From Aquibacillus koreensis (GTDB lineage: Bacteria > Bacillota > Bacilli > Bacillales > Amphibacillaceae), in assembly GCF_025154055.1 (NCBI RefSeq), contig NZ_JAOALK010000041.1:102808-166807 (forward strand): DNA of 64,000 nt. The letters run 5' to 3'. Below, in pieces: positions 38,058-47,558 of this stretch. Each line of letters opens with the position of its first letter. The stretch's first letter is position 1. The notes beneath the pieces are model-generated. The model searched no databases, had not been told where the DNA came from, and saw nothing but the letters and a program-made list of their open reading frames with translations. The position numbers and the translations under genes were made by a program.

Positions 38058-40336
38058 TTATGTTTCCCCCTAATGACTTTCCATGCATGTTCAAAGTCTT
38101 CTTTCATTAATGCTTGATAATCTTCTGTGCTATGAGATTCTGCTTCTACCATTCGTAACGCTTGAAATTGGATCGCTTCATCAATTAAATTCACAACAAA
38201 CCTAGCATTACCTTCTATCTTTGTTTGCGTAAATTTCTCTTTTAGAAATACCTCTGCTTGTTCAGTCATTTTATATTGATAATTCTGTACATGATGTGAT
38301 GTAATTCTAATTAATTCTTCGTGATTATAGTCATCAAATTCAAAGTACTTTTTGAACCTCGATTGCAATCCAGGGTTACTCGAAATAAACTGTTCCATTT
38401 CATTTTTGTATCCTGCCAATATCACAACTAAATTTTCATTATGCTTCGTCATTTCATCTACTAATGTATCTATTGCTTCCTTACCAAAGTCTTTTTCACC
38501 TCTAAATAAGGAATAAGCTTCATCAATAAATAGAACACCACCTAAGGCTTCTCTTACTTTTTGTTTCGTCTTAATCGCTGTTTGCCCAACATAGCCTGCA
38601 ACTAAATCACTTCTGGAAGCTAAAATGAAATGGCCTCTTTTCAACAGACCACACTCTTTTAAAATCTGCGAGTAGATTTTTGCAACAGTTGTTTTCCCAG
38701 TACCAGGGTTTCCAGAAAAGACGGCATGTAGTTGTACAGGCACTGGTGGAAAACCTTGTTTCTTTCTTTGTTGCTGTACACGAACAAAAGAAGATAACTT
38801 TCTAACTTCTTGCTTTATATTACTTAACCCTATTAAATTCTCTAGCTGTTGCATTGGTTGACCATCAGAACTACTGTCATCCATAATATCTAAATCTTCA
38901 CTGTCAATGCGCATATGCTCAATCCAGTTTTCGTCGACACTAGGTGGTCTTGACGCACCTTTTTTAAAAATTGCTTTTAACACTAGGTCGCGAACAGTCC
39001 GAGCGTTCCCAAAACTTTCGTCTACTTTTGCTTTTTCAATCGAGCTCCTAAATTTATTAATTGCTTCTGATGTGAAAAAGTAATCATTACTTAGTGCAGT
39101 ATCCTCAGCGATTGTCAGTAGCTCTTCCATCTGGAAATTAGGTAGTATAATTTGATTTTGCTCAGGAATCCTACTTCTAAGTCCAGGGTTGGACCAAAGA
39201 AACTGGCGCATCTCTTCTGGATAACCCGCTAATATAACTGCAAAACGATTCGCAAATTCTTTACTTGTCATACTTGATACAAGGGTGTCGATTACAGCCT
39301 GTCCGTAATCATTCCCCCCTTGCCCTTCTCGTTTTAAACTATAAGCTTCATCTATAAATAAGATACCCCCAAGCGATTGTTTAACAAAGTTCATTGTGTT
39401 TTCTTCACTTTGCCCTACATAAGATCCAACTAAGTGGGAGCGATTAACCTCTACCACTTCATTTGTCTCGAGTAAGCCTAACTCGTAATAAATCTCAGCC
39501 AATAGACGTGCAATCGTCGTTTTACCGGTTCCAGGATTGCCGGTAATAATCATATGTAAGCTAGGCTCATCCACCATTTGAAAGCCTAATTCTTTTCTTT
39601 CCTTTTGATACTTTAAGTAATGATAATATTCATGAATGTACTTTTTTACATCTTTTAATCCAACCATATGGTCTAACTTTTCTAGCGGATTATCATAGGA
39701 AGATGTTTGAAACACATTAGGAAATTGCGCATAAAAATTATTACGCAATTTCTCCAAACGCTTAATATGATCATTAGCCACTTGAACTGGTACACCAGAT
39801 CTTCTGTTTTTCAATAAATCAATCACATTTTCTAATGTCTCTTTTAAGTCTTTTAACTCTTGGATAATATCGTTGTATATGGTTAAGAGTTTATGCTCCT
39901 CCATTGTTACATTTTTAATCTGATCATGTAAAAGGTCGTCTACCACTTCTAACAACTCTTTCGCTTTCTTCATTTTAGCAGAGTCAAAATCCGTTTCACG
40001 GAAAGACCATTGTTCTAGTGCTACCTGTTCTAATCTCGAATAAAAATGAAAGAATGACTTCAAATTTAATATCTCTACTAAGGCAGCTGGTGTTTCATCA
40101 TAATTATTTGCTTTACTTAAAAGCGTTGCTGTTATTTGATCATCGTTGAAATCTCTCTTCAATCGATAAAAGGCAAGCATGCTATATAAAATCGAAATCG
40201 ATTGTCTCGAAAAAGTTGTTGTTTCAATATCATCTAACAATCGTAATATTTCTACCTCCGTTAGAGGTGGTAATGCTTCAATCGTTTGCCAACTGTTAAT
40301 TTTTTTCTCTATGTGAGCTATCTTTTCTTCAGTCAA
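38054..40336 (-). CDS. Double-AAA+ ATPase, CbxX/CfqX (SpoVK) type
   Basis: A 760-residue protein with two SpoVK/CbxX AAA+ modules. Residues 1-~215 are helical and unlike anything I recognise. Module 1 has Walker A GNPGTGKTT (266-274), Walker B ILFIDE (325-330), and sensor-2 GNARTVRD (443-450); module 2 has GNPGTGKTT (542-550), VLFIDEAYSL (601-610) and GNARFVVNLI. Both look catalytically complete. Both modules keep the YVGQ segment that in Rubisco activase CbbX relatives lies near the pore. A single-module SpoVK is encoded at 60 kb. The link to yneP and the nearby tlp/sspN suggests a sporulation or stress role, but that is inference. Confidence 0.88.
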   Translation of the reverse strand: MTEEKIAHIEKKINSWQTIEALPPLTEVEILRLLDDIETTTFSRQSISILYSMLAFYRLKRDFNDDQITATLLSKANNYDETPAALVEILNLKSFFHFYSRLEQVALEQWSFRETDFDSAKMKKAKELLEVVDDLLHDQIKNVTMEEHKLLTIYNDIIQELKDLKETLENVIDLLKNRRSGVPVQVANDHIKRLEKLRNNFYAQFPNVFQTSSYDNPLEKLDHMVGLKDVKKYIHEYYHYLKYQKERKELGFQMVDEPSLHMIITGNPGTGKTTIARLLAEIYYELGLLETNEVVEVNRSHLVGSYVGQSEENTMNFVKQSLGGILFIDEAYSLKREGQGGNDYGQAVIDTLVSSMTSKEFANRFAVILAGYPEEMRQFLWSNPGLRSRIPEQNQIILPNFQMEELLTIAEDTALSNDYFFTSEAINKFRSSIEKAKVDESFGNARTVRDLVLKAIFKKGASRPPSVDENWIEHMRIDSEDLDIMDDSSSDGQPMQQLENLIGLSNIKQEVRKLSSFVRVQQQRKKQGFPPVPVQLHAVFSGNPGTGKTTVAKIYSQILKECGLLKRGHFILASRSDLVAGYVGQTAIKTKQKVREALGGVLFIDEAYSLFRGEKDFGKEAIDTLVDEMTKHNENLVVILAGYKNEMEQFISSNPGLQSRFKKYFEFDDYNHEELIRITSHHVQNYQYKMTEQAEVFLKEKFTQTKIEGNARFVVNLIDEAIQFQALRMVEAESHSTEDYQALMKEDFEHAWKVIRGKHN

Positions 40337-40417
40337 AATGTCCGCTCCTTCCTGCAGTTTCTAGTTTATCATACCATTCGAATTTTATTGATAATGATGC
40401 TTTTAATTTAAATAAAC

Positions 40418-40450
40418 AGAAAGAGCCCTCCGAGGAAGAGGGCTCTTTCT
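40418..40450 (-). terminator. Terminator of sspN-tlp
   Basis: A 13-bp perfect stem, AGAAAGAGCCCTC / GAGGGCTCTTTCT, just after the tlp stop. The T tail on the minus strand is short. Confidence 0.8.
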
Positions 40451-40456
40451 TAGCTA

Positions 40457-40690
40457 CTATTCACCATGTTGATGACGATATTCATCTTTTATTTCATTAC
40501 GCATCGCTTCAATGGATTCTTCTCTGCGCTTATTTTTTTCTTGAATTGCTTCTTTTTCTTCACCAGAAGCAAATTTCATTGTCTCATGGGCAGCTTCTAG
40601 ATTCTGAATCGTATCTTGAACCATGTTTTTTAGCTTTTCAACATTATCTCCACGATTATCCGGATTTGATTGTGTGTTATGCTGGCTCAT
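40457..40690 (-). CDS. tlp: Small acid-soluble spore protein Tlp
   Basis: A 77-residue, strongly charged helical protein. NPDNRGDNVEKLKNMVQDTI and ASGEEKEAIQEKNKRREESI match the Tlp family (thioredoxin-like by name only; there are no cysteines). It is a minor SASP of the forespore. GGAGG lies just upstream, and sspN ends 11 nt before. Confidence 0.92.
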   Translation of the reverse strand: MSQHNTQSNPDNRGDNVEKLKNMVQDTIQNLEAAHETMKFASGEEKEAIQEKNKRREESIEAMRNEIKDEYRHQHGE

Positions 40691-40701
40691 GAAAAAACCT
40701 C

Positions 40702-40845
40702 CTATTCACCTTTTGTTTGGATATATTGAGGCTGTTCATTGCTTTTGTTAGCCATTTTTTTACCTTTGTTCGCTCTAGCCTTACGAGGTTGTGTTCCAAG
40801 ATGATCTGGACGAAATTCCTCTGTCTTACGTTTTGGATTACTCAA
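40702..40845 (-). CDS. sspN: Small acid-soluble spore protein SspN
   Basis: A 47-residue basic protein from TTG at 40845, 5-6 nt after TGAGGAGG. RPDHLGTQPRKARANKGKKM and the C-terminal QYIQTKGE match SspN (HLGTKP...ANKGEKM...MQTKGE in B. subtilis, from memory). It precedes tlp, as in the sspN-tlp operon of Bacillus, and is presumably forespore-specific. Confidence 0.88.
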   Translation of the reverse strand: MSNPKRKTEEFRPDHLGTQPRKARANKGKKMANKSNEQPQYIQTKGE

Positions 40846-40980
40846 TGTAATTCCTCCTCATTTGGAATTCCTTTGTATTATTTGTTTGTATGTCATAACT
40901 ATGCAAGGATGATAATGATCAAAAGGATAAATATTTCCTATGATAAAATAAAAAATGGCCCCATCAGGCCATTTTACAAC

Positions 40981-41115
40981 TCACTTTTTGGAAGCTTCCT
41001 TCCATCTTTTTTCTATTTTTTCATCAATCTTCTCTAAAATTGCTTCATCATTTAGTATTTCATTTCTATTTTCTTGCACTAATTCTTCAAATGTTGGTTT
41101 CTTTCTTAGCGAAAT
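40981..41115 (-). CDS. FbpB-family small basic protein, apparent ATT start
   Basis: A 44-residue protein whose core RKKPTFEELVQENRNEIL fits the FbpB family of small basic proteins; in B. subtilis FbpB helps the iron-sparing sRNA FsrA. The reading frame has an ATG at 41157 with no ribosome site, whereas AAAGGAGAGG leads at normal spacing to ATT at 41115, which begins exactly where the family begins (xSLRKKPTFEEL). I take ATT as the likely start. It is a single gene between yneN and sspN. Confidence 0.75.
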   Translation of the reverse strand: MSLRKKPTFEELVQENRNEILNDEAILEKIDEKIEKRWKEASKK

Positions 41116-41178
41116 AGTAATCCTCTCCTTTACATGTAGTAATTTAAGGATTACCATTTTTCTGAAAAATATAAGTGA

Positions 41179-41766
41179 TTAGTTAATTTTATCCTTCATT
41201 TCCACCATAAATTCATATGTCATAGGACCGCTATGTGGCTTTTCTTGTATTGTTCCGTCTGTGCCTATGAAATAGGTGGTAGGAATATTGACAATTCGGT
41301 ATTTTTCAGTGATTTCATCTCCAGGATCTAACAAAGTCGTAAATGAAAAGTTACCTTGATCAAGAAAATTTTCTACATCTTTCAATCTAAACTCAGAACC
41401 AGTAGCATTTATAGCTAATACTATGACTTCCTCGTTAAATTCTTGATTAAATTTTTCCATATCTGGCATTTCAACCCGACAAGGTCCACACCAGGAAGCC
41501 CAGAAATTAATAAAAACTTTTTTCCCTAAGTAATCAGACAAAGTTACCTTCTTGCCATCTAAAGTTTCTAAGGTAAAATCAATTGCTTTCTCCCCTACCT
41601 TTAACCCTTGTGATCCATTTGGAGATACAATGGCCGTCCCATTCACTGATGTGTCCCCTGTAACATCGACTTCATTAACAGATGAATCTTCCGGCTTTAT
41701 ACCGTTGTATATGACAATACCAATTAACACAATTAATAAAGTTGTACCGATTATCTTTTTGTACAA
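41179..41766 (-). CDS. yneN: Membrane-anchored thioredoxin-like protein (ResA/TlpA type)
   Basis: A 195-residue extracytoplasmic thiol-disulfide protein. An N-terminal anchor (KKIIGTTLLIVLIGIVIYNG) precedes a TlpA-type thioredoxin fold with active site WASWCGPCRVEMP. The family reduces disulfides outside the membrane, for example during cytochrome c maturation; electrons may come from CcdA, encoded at 48.1 kb. The TTG at 41766 is better spaced from AAAGGA than the GTG at 41775. Confidence 0.88.
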   Translation of the reverse strand: MYKKIIGTTLLIVLIGIVIYNGIKPEDSSVNEVDVTGDTSVNGTAIVSPNGSQGLKVGEKAIDFTLETLDGKKVTLSDYLGKKVFINFWASWCGPCRVEMPDMEKFNQEFNEEVIVLAINATGSEFRLKDVENFLDQGNFSFTTLLDPGDEITEKYRIVNIPTTYFIGTDGTIQEKPHSGPMTYEFMVEMKDKIN

Positions 41767-41835
41767 AACCGTCACTTCCTTTTACGATGTGTTCGTCTTT
41801 GTTGGAAAACGTTACTGTCTTTAAATCATACAAAA

Positions 41836-41860
41836 AGGTAGCTTGATAATCAAGCTACCT
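41836..41860 (-). terminator. Terminator of citB
   Basis: AGGTAGCTTGAT / ATCAAGCTACCT around a one-base centre, followed by T's on the minus strand. Confidence 0.9.
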
Positions 41861-41874
41861 CTAAAAGTGTAATA

Positions 41875-44583
41875 TTATTTTGATGCCATCTTATTACGTA
41901 ACACCATTTGCAGAATGCCACCATGACGATAGTAATCAATTTCTACATCGCTATCGAAACGAGCAATTACTTCGAATGTTTTCTTTTTACCATCTTCATC
42001 CGTTGCAGTTACTTTAACTAAATCATGTGGTTTAACATCTTCACCAATTTCGATATCAAATGACTCTCTACCTGTTAATCCAAGTGATTCAGCGCCATCA
42101 CCTTTTTGGAATTGTAAAGGTAATACACCCATCATAACTAGGTTGGAACGGTGAATTCGCTCAAAGCTTTGAGCAATAACTGTTTTTATACCTAGAAGGT
42201 TTGTACCTTTTGCAGCCCAGTCACGAGAGCTTCCCATACCATAGTCGTTACCAGCAACTACTAATAGGCCGGTTCCGTTTTCTTGATATTTCATTGCTGC
42301 ATCATAAATTGGCATTACTTCTTCCGTTGGCCAGAAAGTTGTATAACCACCCTCTGTGCCCGGTGCCAATTGGTTCTTTATACGTATGTTGGCAAATGTA
42401 CCACGCATCATTACCTCGTGGTTACCACGTCTTGAACCATAAGAGTTAAAGTTTCTAGGTGATACATTCTTTTCTTGTAAGTATTGACCCGCTGGCATAT
42501 CCTTTGCAATCGCACCTGCAGGAGAAATATGGTCAGTTGTTACGGAATCACCAAATTTACCTACAGCACGTAGTCCAGATAGGGACTCAACCTTACCAGC
42601 TTCTTTTGAAAGTCCTTCAAAGAATGGTGGATTTTGAATATAAGTTGATTCATCATCAAATGCATATAAAGGTTGATCCGTTGTATTAATTTCGTTCCAC
42701 TTCTCATTAGACGCGAATACATTTTCATATTCTTTACGGAAGATTTCTGGTGTTACTACTTTCGCAACTTCCTCACGAACCTCTTCCATAGAAGGCCAGA
42801 TGTCACTGAAGAACACATCATTACCGTCTTTGTCTTTTCCTAGTGGTTCTTTTTGAAGATCTACATCGACACTTCCAGCTAGTGCATACGCAACTACTAG
42901 TGGCGGTGAAGCCAAGTAATTCGCTTTTACTAATGGATGAATACGTCCCTCAAAGTTACGGTTACCAGAAAGTACAGAAGAAACAGTTAAGTCATTCTTA
43001 GCAATTGCTTCTTCAATCTCTTCAGACAATGGACCAGAGTTCCCGATACATGTTGTACAACCATAGCCTACAAGGTTAAAGCCAAGATCATTTAAGTAAG
43101 GCATTAAACCTGAATCTTCTAAGTAACGCGTTACAACCTTTGAACCCGGTGCAAGAGATGTTTTAACGTATGCAGGAACTTCTAAGCCTTTTTCTACAGC
43201 TTTCTTAGCTAATAGACCTGCTCCTAACATTACGTATGGATTCGATGTATTTGTACAAGAAGTAATAGCGGCAATCGCAACAGCACCAGTTTTCATTACA
43301 GAAGTCTTACCACTTGGATGCTCAATTTTAACTTCTTTGTCAAATTCTGATTTATCTAAACCAAAACCTTGGTTACCTGCCGGAGCTGTAATAGCATGAT
43401 TAAATGATTCTTTCATAGCTGAAAGAGGAATTAAATCCTGCGGACGCTTCGGACCTGATAAGTTTGGTTCTAGATCTGATAGATTAATTTCAACTAACTG
43501 TGTGAATTCCGGATCTGGTTGATCGGAAGAGTACCACAAGTTATTTTCTTTACAATATTTCTCAACTAGTGCTACTTGCTCTTCACTTCTACCGGTTAGA
43601 CGTAAGTAATTAAGCGCTTCTGCATCTACCGGGAAGAAACCACAAGTTGCACCATACTCTGGCGCCATGTTAGAGATCGTAGCACGGTCTGCTAATGGCA
43701 TATCTTTTAGTCCAGGACCAAAATATTCAACAAATTTACCTACTACTTTTTTCTCACGTAATACTTGTGTAACCTTTAATGCTAAGTCTGTAGCTGTTGT
43801 TCCATTTGGAAAGCTACCAGTAAATTTGACACCAATTACTTCAGGAGCAGGGAAATAAGAAGGTTGTCCAAGCATTCCAGCTTCTGCTTCAATACCACCT
43901 ACACCCCAACCTAATACACCCAAACCATTGATCATTGTTGTGTGTGAGTCAGTACCAACAAGTGTATCTGGAAATGCATCATATTCTCCATTGTCATTTT
44001 CAATCGCATGGACAACATTAGCAATATATTCTAAGTTAACTTGGTGAACAATACCAGTTGCAGGTGGAACAGCACGGTAGTTATCGAATGCTTTTTGTGC
44101 CCAATGTAAAAACTCATAACGCTCCATATTGCGTTCAAATTCTAATTCCATATTGGCATTAAGTGCGTCGCTAGTTCCATAACGATCAACTTGTACAGAG
44201 TGGTCAATTACAAGATCAACCGGTACCTCTGGATTAATTTTGTCAGGCTCTCCACCCATGTCAACCATAGCTTTTCTTAGTGAAGCAAGGTCAACAACAG
44301 CTGGAACACCTGTAAAGTCTTGTAAAATAACACGCGAAGGTTTAAATGGAACGTCAGAAGCATCCGTTTTGCCCCACTTAGCAAGACTCTTAACATGATC
44401 ATCTTTAATTACATGTCCATCATGTTGTCTCACTAATGATTCTAATAAAACTCGGATGGAGAATGGTAAACGTGAAATGTCTCCAAGTCCAGCATCTTCT
44501 AGTGCTTTTAGGTCGTAGTAGTTATACTTTTTACCGTTTAGTTCAAACTGTTTCTTTGCATTGAAAGCGTCATTTGCTACCAT
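41875..44583 (-). CDS. citB: Aconitate hydratase
   Basis: Aconitase A (902 residues) isomerises citrate to isocitrate in the TCA cycle. The 4Fe-4S cysteines are in SCTNTSNP and [12 protein letters not shown]; substrate loops include [18 protein letters not shown] and [15 protein letters not shown] near the C-terminus. B. subtilis CitB also binds RNA when iron is scarce, which may apply. The ATG has AAAAGGGGG upstream. No CcpC box was confidently assigned. It is a single gene with its own terminator. Confidence 0.98.
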   Translation of the reverse strand: MVANDAFNAKKQFELNGKKYNYYDLKALEDAGLGDISRLPFSIRVLLESLVRQHDGHVIKDDHVKSLAKWGKTDASDVPFKPSRVILQDFTGVPAVVDLASLRKAMVDMGGEPDKINPEVPVDLVIDHSVQVDRYGTSDALNANMELEFERNMERYEFLHWAQKAFDNYRAVPPATGIVHQVNLEYIANVVHAIENDNGEYDAFPDTLVGTDSHTTMINGLGVLGWGVGGIEAEAGMLGQPSYFPAPEVIGVKFTGSFPNGTTATDLALKVTQVLREKKVVGKFVEYFGPGLKDMPLADRATISNMAPEYGATCGFFPVDAEALNYLRLTGRSEEQVALVEKYCKENNLWYSSDQPDPEFTQLVEINLSDLEPNLSGPKRPQDLIPLSAMKESFNHAITAPAGNQGFGLDKSEFDKEVKIEHPSGKTSVMKTGAVAIAAITSCTNTSNPYVMLGAGLLAKKAVEKGLEVPAYVKTSLAPGSKVVTRYLEDSGLMPYLNDLGFNLVGYGCTTCIGNSGPLSEEIEEAIAKNDLTVSSVLSGNRNFEGRIHPLVKANYLASPPLVVAYALAGSVDVDLQKEPLGKDKDGNDVFFSDIWPSMEEVREEVAKVVTPEIFRKEYENVFASNEKWNEINTTDQPLYAFDDESTYIQNPPFFEGLSKEAGKVESLSGLRAVGKFGDSVTTDHISPAGAIAKDMPAGQYLQEKNVSPRNFNSYGSRRGNHEVMMRGTFANIRIKNQLAPGTEGGYTTFWPTEEVMPIYDAAMKYQENGTGLLVVAGNDYGMGSSRDWAAKGTNLLGIKTVIAQSFERIHRSNLVMMGVLPLQFQKGDGAESLGLTGRESFDIEIGEDVKPHDLVKVTATDEDGKKKTFEVIARFDSDVEIDYYRHGGILQMVLRNKMASK

Positions 44584-44940
44584 AAAAAAACGTTACCCCC
44601 TTTTGAATTTTCAGATCGATAATCCGATCTCTCCATTCCCCTAATGTAAGTATTCATATATATTAGGCACCTATATTATTTTAAATGAAATCGGTTTATA
44701 AGTAAAATAATTAGCAGAAATTTCACTAAAATTAGCGTAATTATTAAAAAATTACTAATTGACGCAGTTAGGTCTATACTGTGCAGGAACAATTTCACTA
44801 CTTCCTTACGGTCTTTATTAGATGAGTGCTAATACACCGCTACGGAAAAACACTCGCTTCGTACAGAATCCTTTAATTGTGAGAAAAAATGATAAATGAA
44901 GTAGCATATAAATACATTGCCCCAGAAAGAATGCACAGTG

Positions 44941-45118
44941 GAGGCAGAATACGAAGACTCCTGCGGGAATAGCGCGAGGTGAAGACCCCGCAGTGGTGCC
45001 CTTTCCACGAGGAGGCTGAGGCCGTGGCCGCAAGAGGATCTGAACTTAGAAAAAGCCGGGTTTTGGGATTTTTCGTGATTCCTCCTCGGAAAGCGAAGTA
45101 TTCTGCCGGAACGGAGTT
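44941..45118. repeat. GC-rich Bacillaceae-type intergenic repeat
   Basis: The 670-bp gap upstream of citB contains a GC-rich island that differs sharply from its AT-rich flanks. GACTCCTGCGGGA, GAAGACCCCGCAG, GAGGAGGCTGAGGCC and GGAAAGCGAAGTATTCTGCC occur in this order, as in a repeat I recall being scattered through many Bacillus-type genomes. CTGCGGG...CCCCGCAG can pair. About 55 bases at 45032-45086 seem foreign to the usual element. The small ORFs across it are unlikely genes. Confidence 0.6.
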
Positions 45119-45255
45119 ATAACACTTCACTATTTCTAAGACATGAAAGTGTTGCTGCACAGTTTATGGATACTACGAACTAAAGTCACCAGTGGAGGTG
45201 TCTATACTGATGACTGTTTAACAAGATGCATAAATGATATTCGCATTTTATGGCG

Positions 45256-45453
45256 TTAATCATTTTCAATATGAATTTGAATGTTATCGATTTTTTCTTT
45301 GAAATCCTTTAGTTGATCTACTTGTTGCTCACTAGCAGATTCTAATGCATTGTTAATTTGTTGGTATGCCTCTAGTACTTCTTCTTTTAGATGAGCTAAT
45401 TCAGTTCCGTAATCTGCTTCATTTATGGATTTAATCATATTATGATCTGGCAA
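45256..45453 (-). CDS. Small helical hypothetical protein
   Basis: A 65-residue acidic protein from TTG at 45453, 8 nt after GGAAGGGAGG; the frame also has an ATG at 45459, too close to the site, and extends to 45489. It is one long amphipathic helix region (AHLKEEVLEAYQQINNALESA, DQLKDFKEKIDNIQIHI). It may relate to DUF2524 (YtzC) proteins, but this is a guess. It is divergent from sspP. Confidence 0.65.
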   Translation of the reverse strand: MPDHNMIKSINEADYGTELAHLKEEVLEAYQQINNALESASEQQVDQLKDFKEKIDNIQIHIEND

Positions 45454-45568
45454 TTGCATTTCCTCCCTTCCAGTAACTAGTTTGCTCAAGGTTTAGTAGT
45501 CCATGCAGACATGCATAAATACATTGCCATAAAAACAAACTAAGACATATAAGGAGGAGGGTATTTAC

Positions 45569-45685
45569 ATGGGAAATAAAAAAGACAACAACAAAAACCA
45601 ACCAAATGAACCTTTAAGCGGATCAAAAAAAGTAAAAAACAAAAACCACAGTAGACAAAAAAAGAATAAATCACATGATATGTAA
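45569..45685 (+). CDS. sspP: Small acid-soluble spore protein SspP
   Basis: A 38-residue, very basic protein. NEPLSGSKKVKNKNHSRQKK and the C-terminal SHDM match SspP of B. subtilis (EPLSGSKKVKNRNHTRQKH...SHDM, from memory). AAGGAGGAGG precedes the ATG. In Bacillus it sits by citB as here, though sspO, its usual partner, is not seen. Confidence 0.9.
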   Translation: MGNKKDNNKNQPNEPLSGSKKVKNKNHSRQKKNKSHDM

Positions 45686-45697
45686 GTTTATATAAAA

Positions 45698-45738
45698 AAC
45701 TAGCACCGATGATTAATTTACAAACATCGGTGCTAGTT
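45698..45738. terminator. Terminator between sspP and the PAS kinase
   Basis: A 14-bp perfect stem AACTAGCACCGATG / CATCGGTGCTAGTT, shared by two convergent genes. Confidence 0.88.
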
Positions 45739-45742
45739 GCCG

Positions 45743-46897
45743 TTATTCATGGTTAATTGGAAGTATAATTTGGAAGGTACTTCCTTTCCCTTTATTTTGT
45801 TGGATTTCTATTGAGCCTTGATGATTTTCAATGATTTTATAAGATATCATAAGTCCTAAACCAGTTCCATCTTTTTTTGTTGTAAAAAAAGGTTCTCTTA
45901 ATTTATGTAATATATGTTCCGGGATACCTGGACCTTCATCGATAATAGAAATGAAACAGTTCGTTTCGTTTGATTGGGCGACCACATTTATTGTACCGCC
46001 CTCTTTCATTTCCTCAACTGCATTTTTAATTAAGTTAATTAACACTTGCTTAATTTGTGTGCGGTCGCAAAAGATCATTCGTTCCTTTTCGATCTGTAAA
46101 TTAATTTCAATATTGTATAACTTAGCTTGGGATCTCAATAATGTAACAACATCCTTCAACATGAAAGATAATTTTTCAAACTTTTTTTCATCCGTCATAG
46201 GCTTGGATATAAATAATAATTCAGAAGTTATTGTATCAATTTTATTAATTTCATCTATCATTATCTTATAGTACTCGTCTTTTTTGTCGATTCCCGCTTG
46301 AAGTAGTTGGATAAACCCTTTCAATGAGGTAAGCGGATTACGAATTTCATGGGCAACACCAGCAGCCAATTGGCCAGCAACAGACATTTTTTCTGAACGA
46401 ATTAGCATTTCTTCCGCTTCTTTTTTATCTGTGATATCTTTATTTAATGCAATATAAACTTTCCCTTGAAACAAGTCTATCTCTGTACACCTTACAACAG
46501 ATTCTACCCAGATATACTTCCCTAAATTATCTCGAAAAGAAAGGTTGATTTTCTGTGCATTAGCAGAATGGACTTGAAACTTATTCAGTAATTGTGGTTG
46601 ATCGCTTGGTGAAATAAAGTCCTTCGTTGGTTTTCCTATGAGTTCACTTACTTCATATCCGACTACTTTTTGGACCGATGGTGAAACATATAAAATATTT
46701 CCTAATTCATCGGCAATTGTAAGGAAATCAAAGCCGTTTGCCCCTATCCAATGAAGTATTTCATCTGGAAGTTTAGATAGATTGAATTGACTAGAGTACA
46801 AACTGGTAGAAGATTCGCCTTGATAATGATCACTACTTATATTACTTTTAGGCGTCACACAGATCTCCCCCCTATACCCATAATTTTTTTGACTCAT
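45743..46897 (-). CDS. PAS-domain sensor histidine kinase (sporulation-kinase type)
   Basis: A soluble kinase of 384 residues. One PAS domain (~45-160; GFDFLTIADELGNILYVSPSVQKVVGY in parts) precedes the H-box VAHEIRNPLTSLKGFIQLLQ, N-box NLIKNAVEEM, and GPGIPEHI / GTGLGLMISYKI. It is a clear relative of the kinase at 12.6 kb and likewise lacks a partner response regulator, suggesting Spo0F as target. A GTG at 46858 follows GGGGGGAG closely and could be the true start; the ATG at 46897 has AAGGGAAG. Confidence 0.9.
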   Translation of the reverse strand: MSQKNYGYRGEICVTPKSNISSDHYQGESSTSLYSSQFNLSKLPDEILHWIGANGFDFLTIADELGNILYVSPSVQKVVGYEVSELIGKPTKDFISPSDQPQLLNKFQVHSANAQKINLSFRDNLGKYIWVESVVRCTEIDLFQGKVYIALNKDITDKKEAEEMLIRSEKMSVAGQLAAGVAHEIRNPLTSLKGFIQLLQAGIDKKDEYYKIMIDEINKIDTITSELLFISKPMTDEKKFEKLSFMLKDVVTLLRSQAKLYNIEINLQIEKERMIFCDRTQIKQVLINLIKNAVEEMKEGGTINVVAQSNETNCFISIIDEGPGIPEHILHKLREPFFTTKKDGTGLGLMISYKIIENHQGSIEIQQNKGKGSTFQIILPINHE

Positions 46898-47108
46898 TTT
46901 ACTTCCCTTAAAACAAGCTATGTTATATTGTATTACTAGTAATGCAGTATATTAATAATTATGTATAAAGTTTGAGAATTATGTACAAAAGTAGCAATAT
47001 TTGATGTAATTATATTTAACTGATTATTAGTAATATTACTACAAAAATAGCAAAAGTGAAACTTTTGTAAGATTTTTCTTGTAAAAAATGAAAGAACAGG
47101 GTGATAAC

Positions 47109-47537
47109 ATGTCAACAAGTTTTGCAATTTTTATAGTTTTTTGGACGTTTATATTGGTAGGTTTACTTGGAATCGGTGGATTTTTTATGTTCAGAAAATT
47201 TTTAAAGAAGCTTCCGAAAGATGATGGTAAGTCTATCTTAGATTGGGAAGAATATTATGTTAATAAAACGAGACATATGTGGACCGATGAACAAAAGGAG
47301 TTACTAGAAGAATTAATCTCTCCAGTTCCTGAGCTATTTAGAGATGTGGCCAGACAAAAAATAGCGAGTAAAATAGGTGAGATTGCACTATCTAAACGCA
47401 AAAAGAAAATTTCAAGAGAAATATTAATTGAGGGGTATATTTTGGCAACGCCAAAAAGGGATCACAAATTTCTAAAGAAGAAATTGGATGAAAAATCTAT
47501 AGATGTTACTCCATATCTATATTTATTTGAACAATAA
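47109..47537 (+). CDS. yneK: DUF2621 protein, YneK-like
   Basis: A 142-residue protein with one N-terminal membrane anchor (FAIFIVFWTFILVGLLGIGG) and a cytosolic basic domain (DWEEYYVNKTRHMWTDEQKELLEEL, quoted by its ends DWEEYY and EEL). The match to B. subtilis YneK is by pattern and by its place beside ccdC. CAGGGTGAT precedes the ATG at 47109. Unknown function. Confidence 0.82.
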   Translation: MSTSFAIFIVFWTFILVGLLGIGGFFMFRKFLKKLPKDDGKSILDWEEYYVNKTRHMWTDEQKELLEELISPVPELFRDVARQKIASKIGEIALSKRKKKISREILIEGYILATPKRDHKFLKKKLDEKSIDVTPYLYLFEQ

Positions 47538-47558
47538 AAACCCTTGGCTAAGGGTTTT
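47537..47558. terminator. Terminator between yneK and ccdC
   Basis: AAAACCCTT / AAGGGTTTT with a GGCT loop, plus a T tail. It overlaps the 3' ends of both convergent genes. Confidence 0.85.

Noticed and set aside
40717..41182. Plus-strand ORFs opposite sspN and the FbpB-like gene
   Set aside because: Antisense to two recognisable small genes, hydrophobic and Phe/Ser-rich, no ribosome site.
44818..45160. Minus-strand ORFs of 71 and 95 codons in the GC-rich repeat
   Set aside because: They are created by the repeat's composition, lack ribosome sites and show no protein-like pattern.
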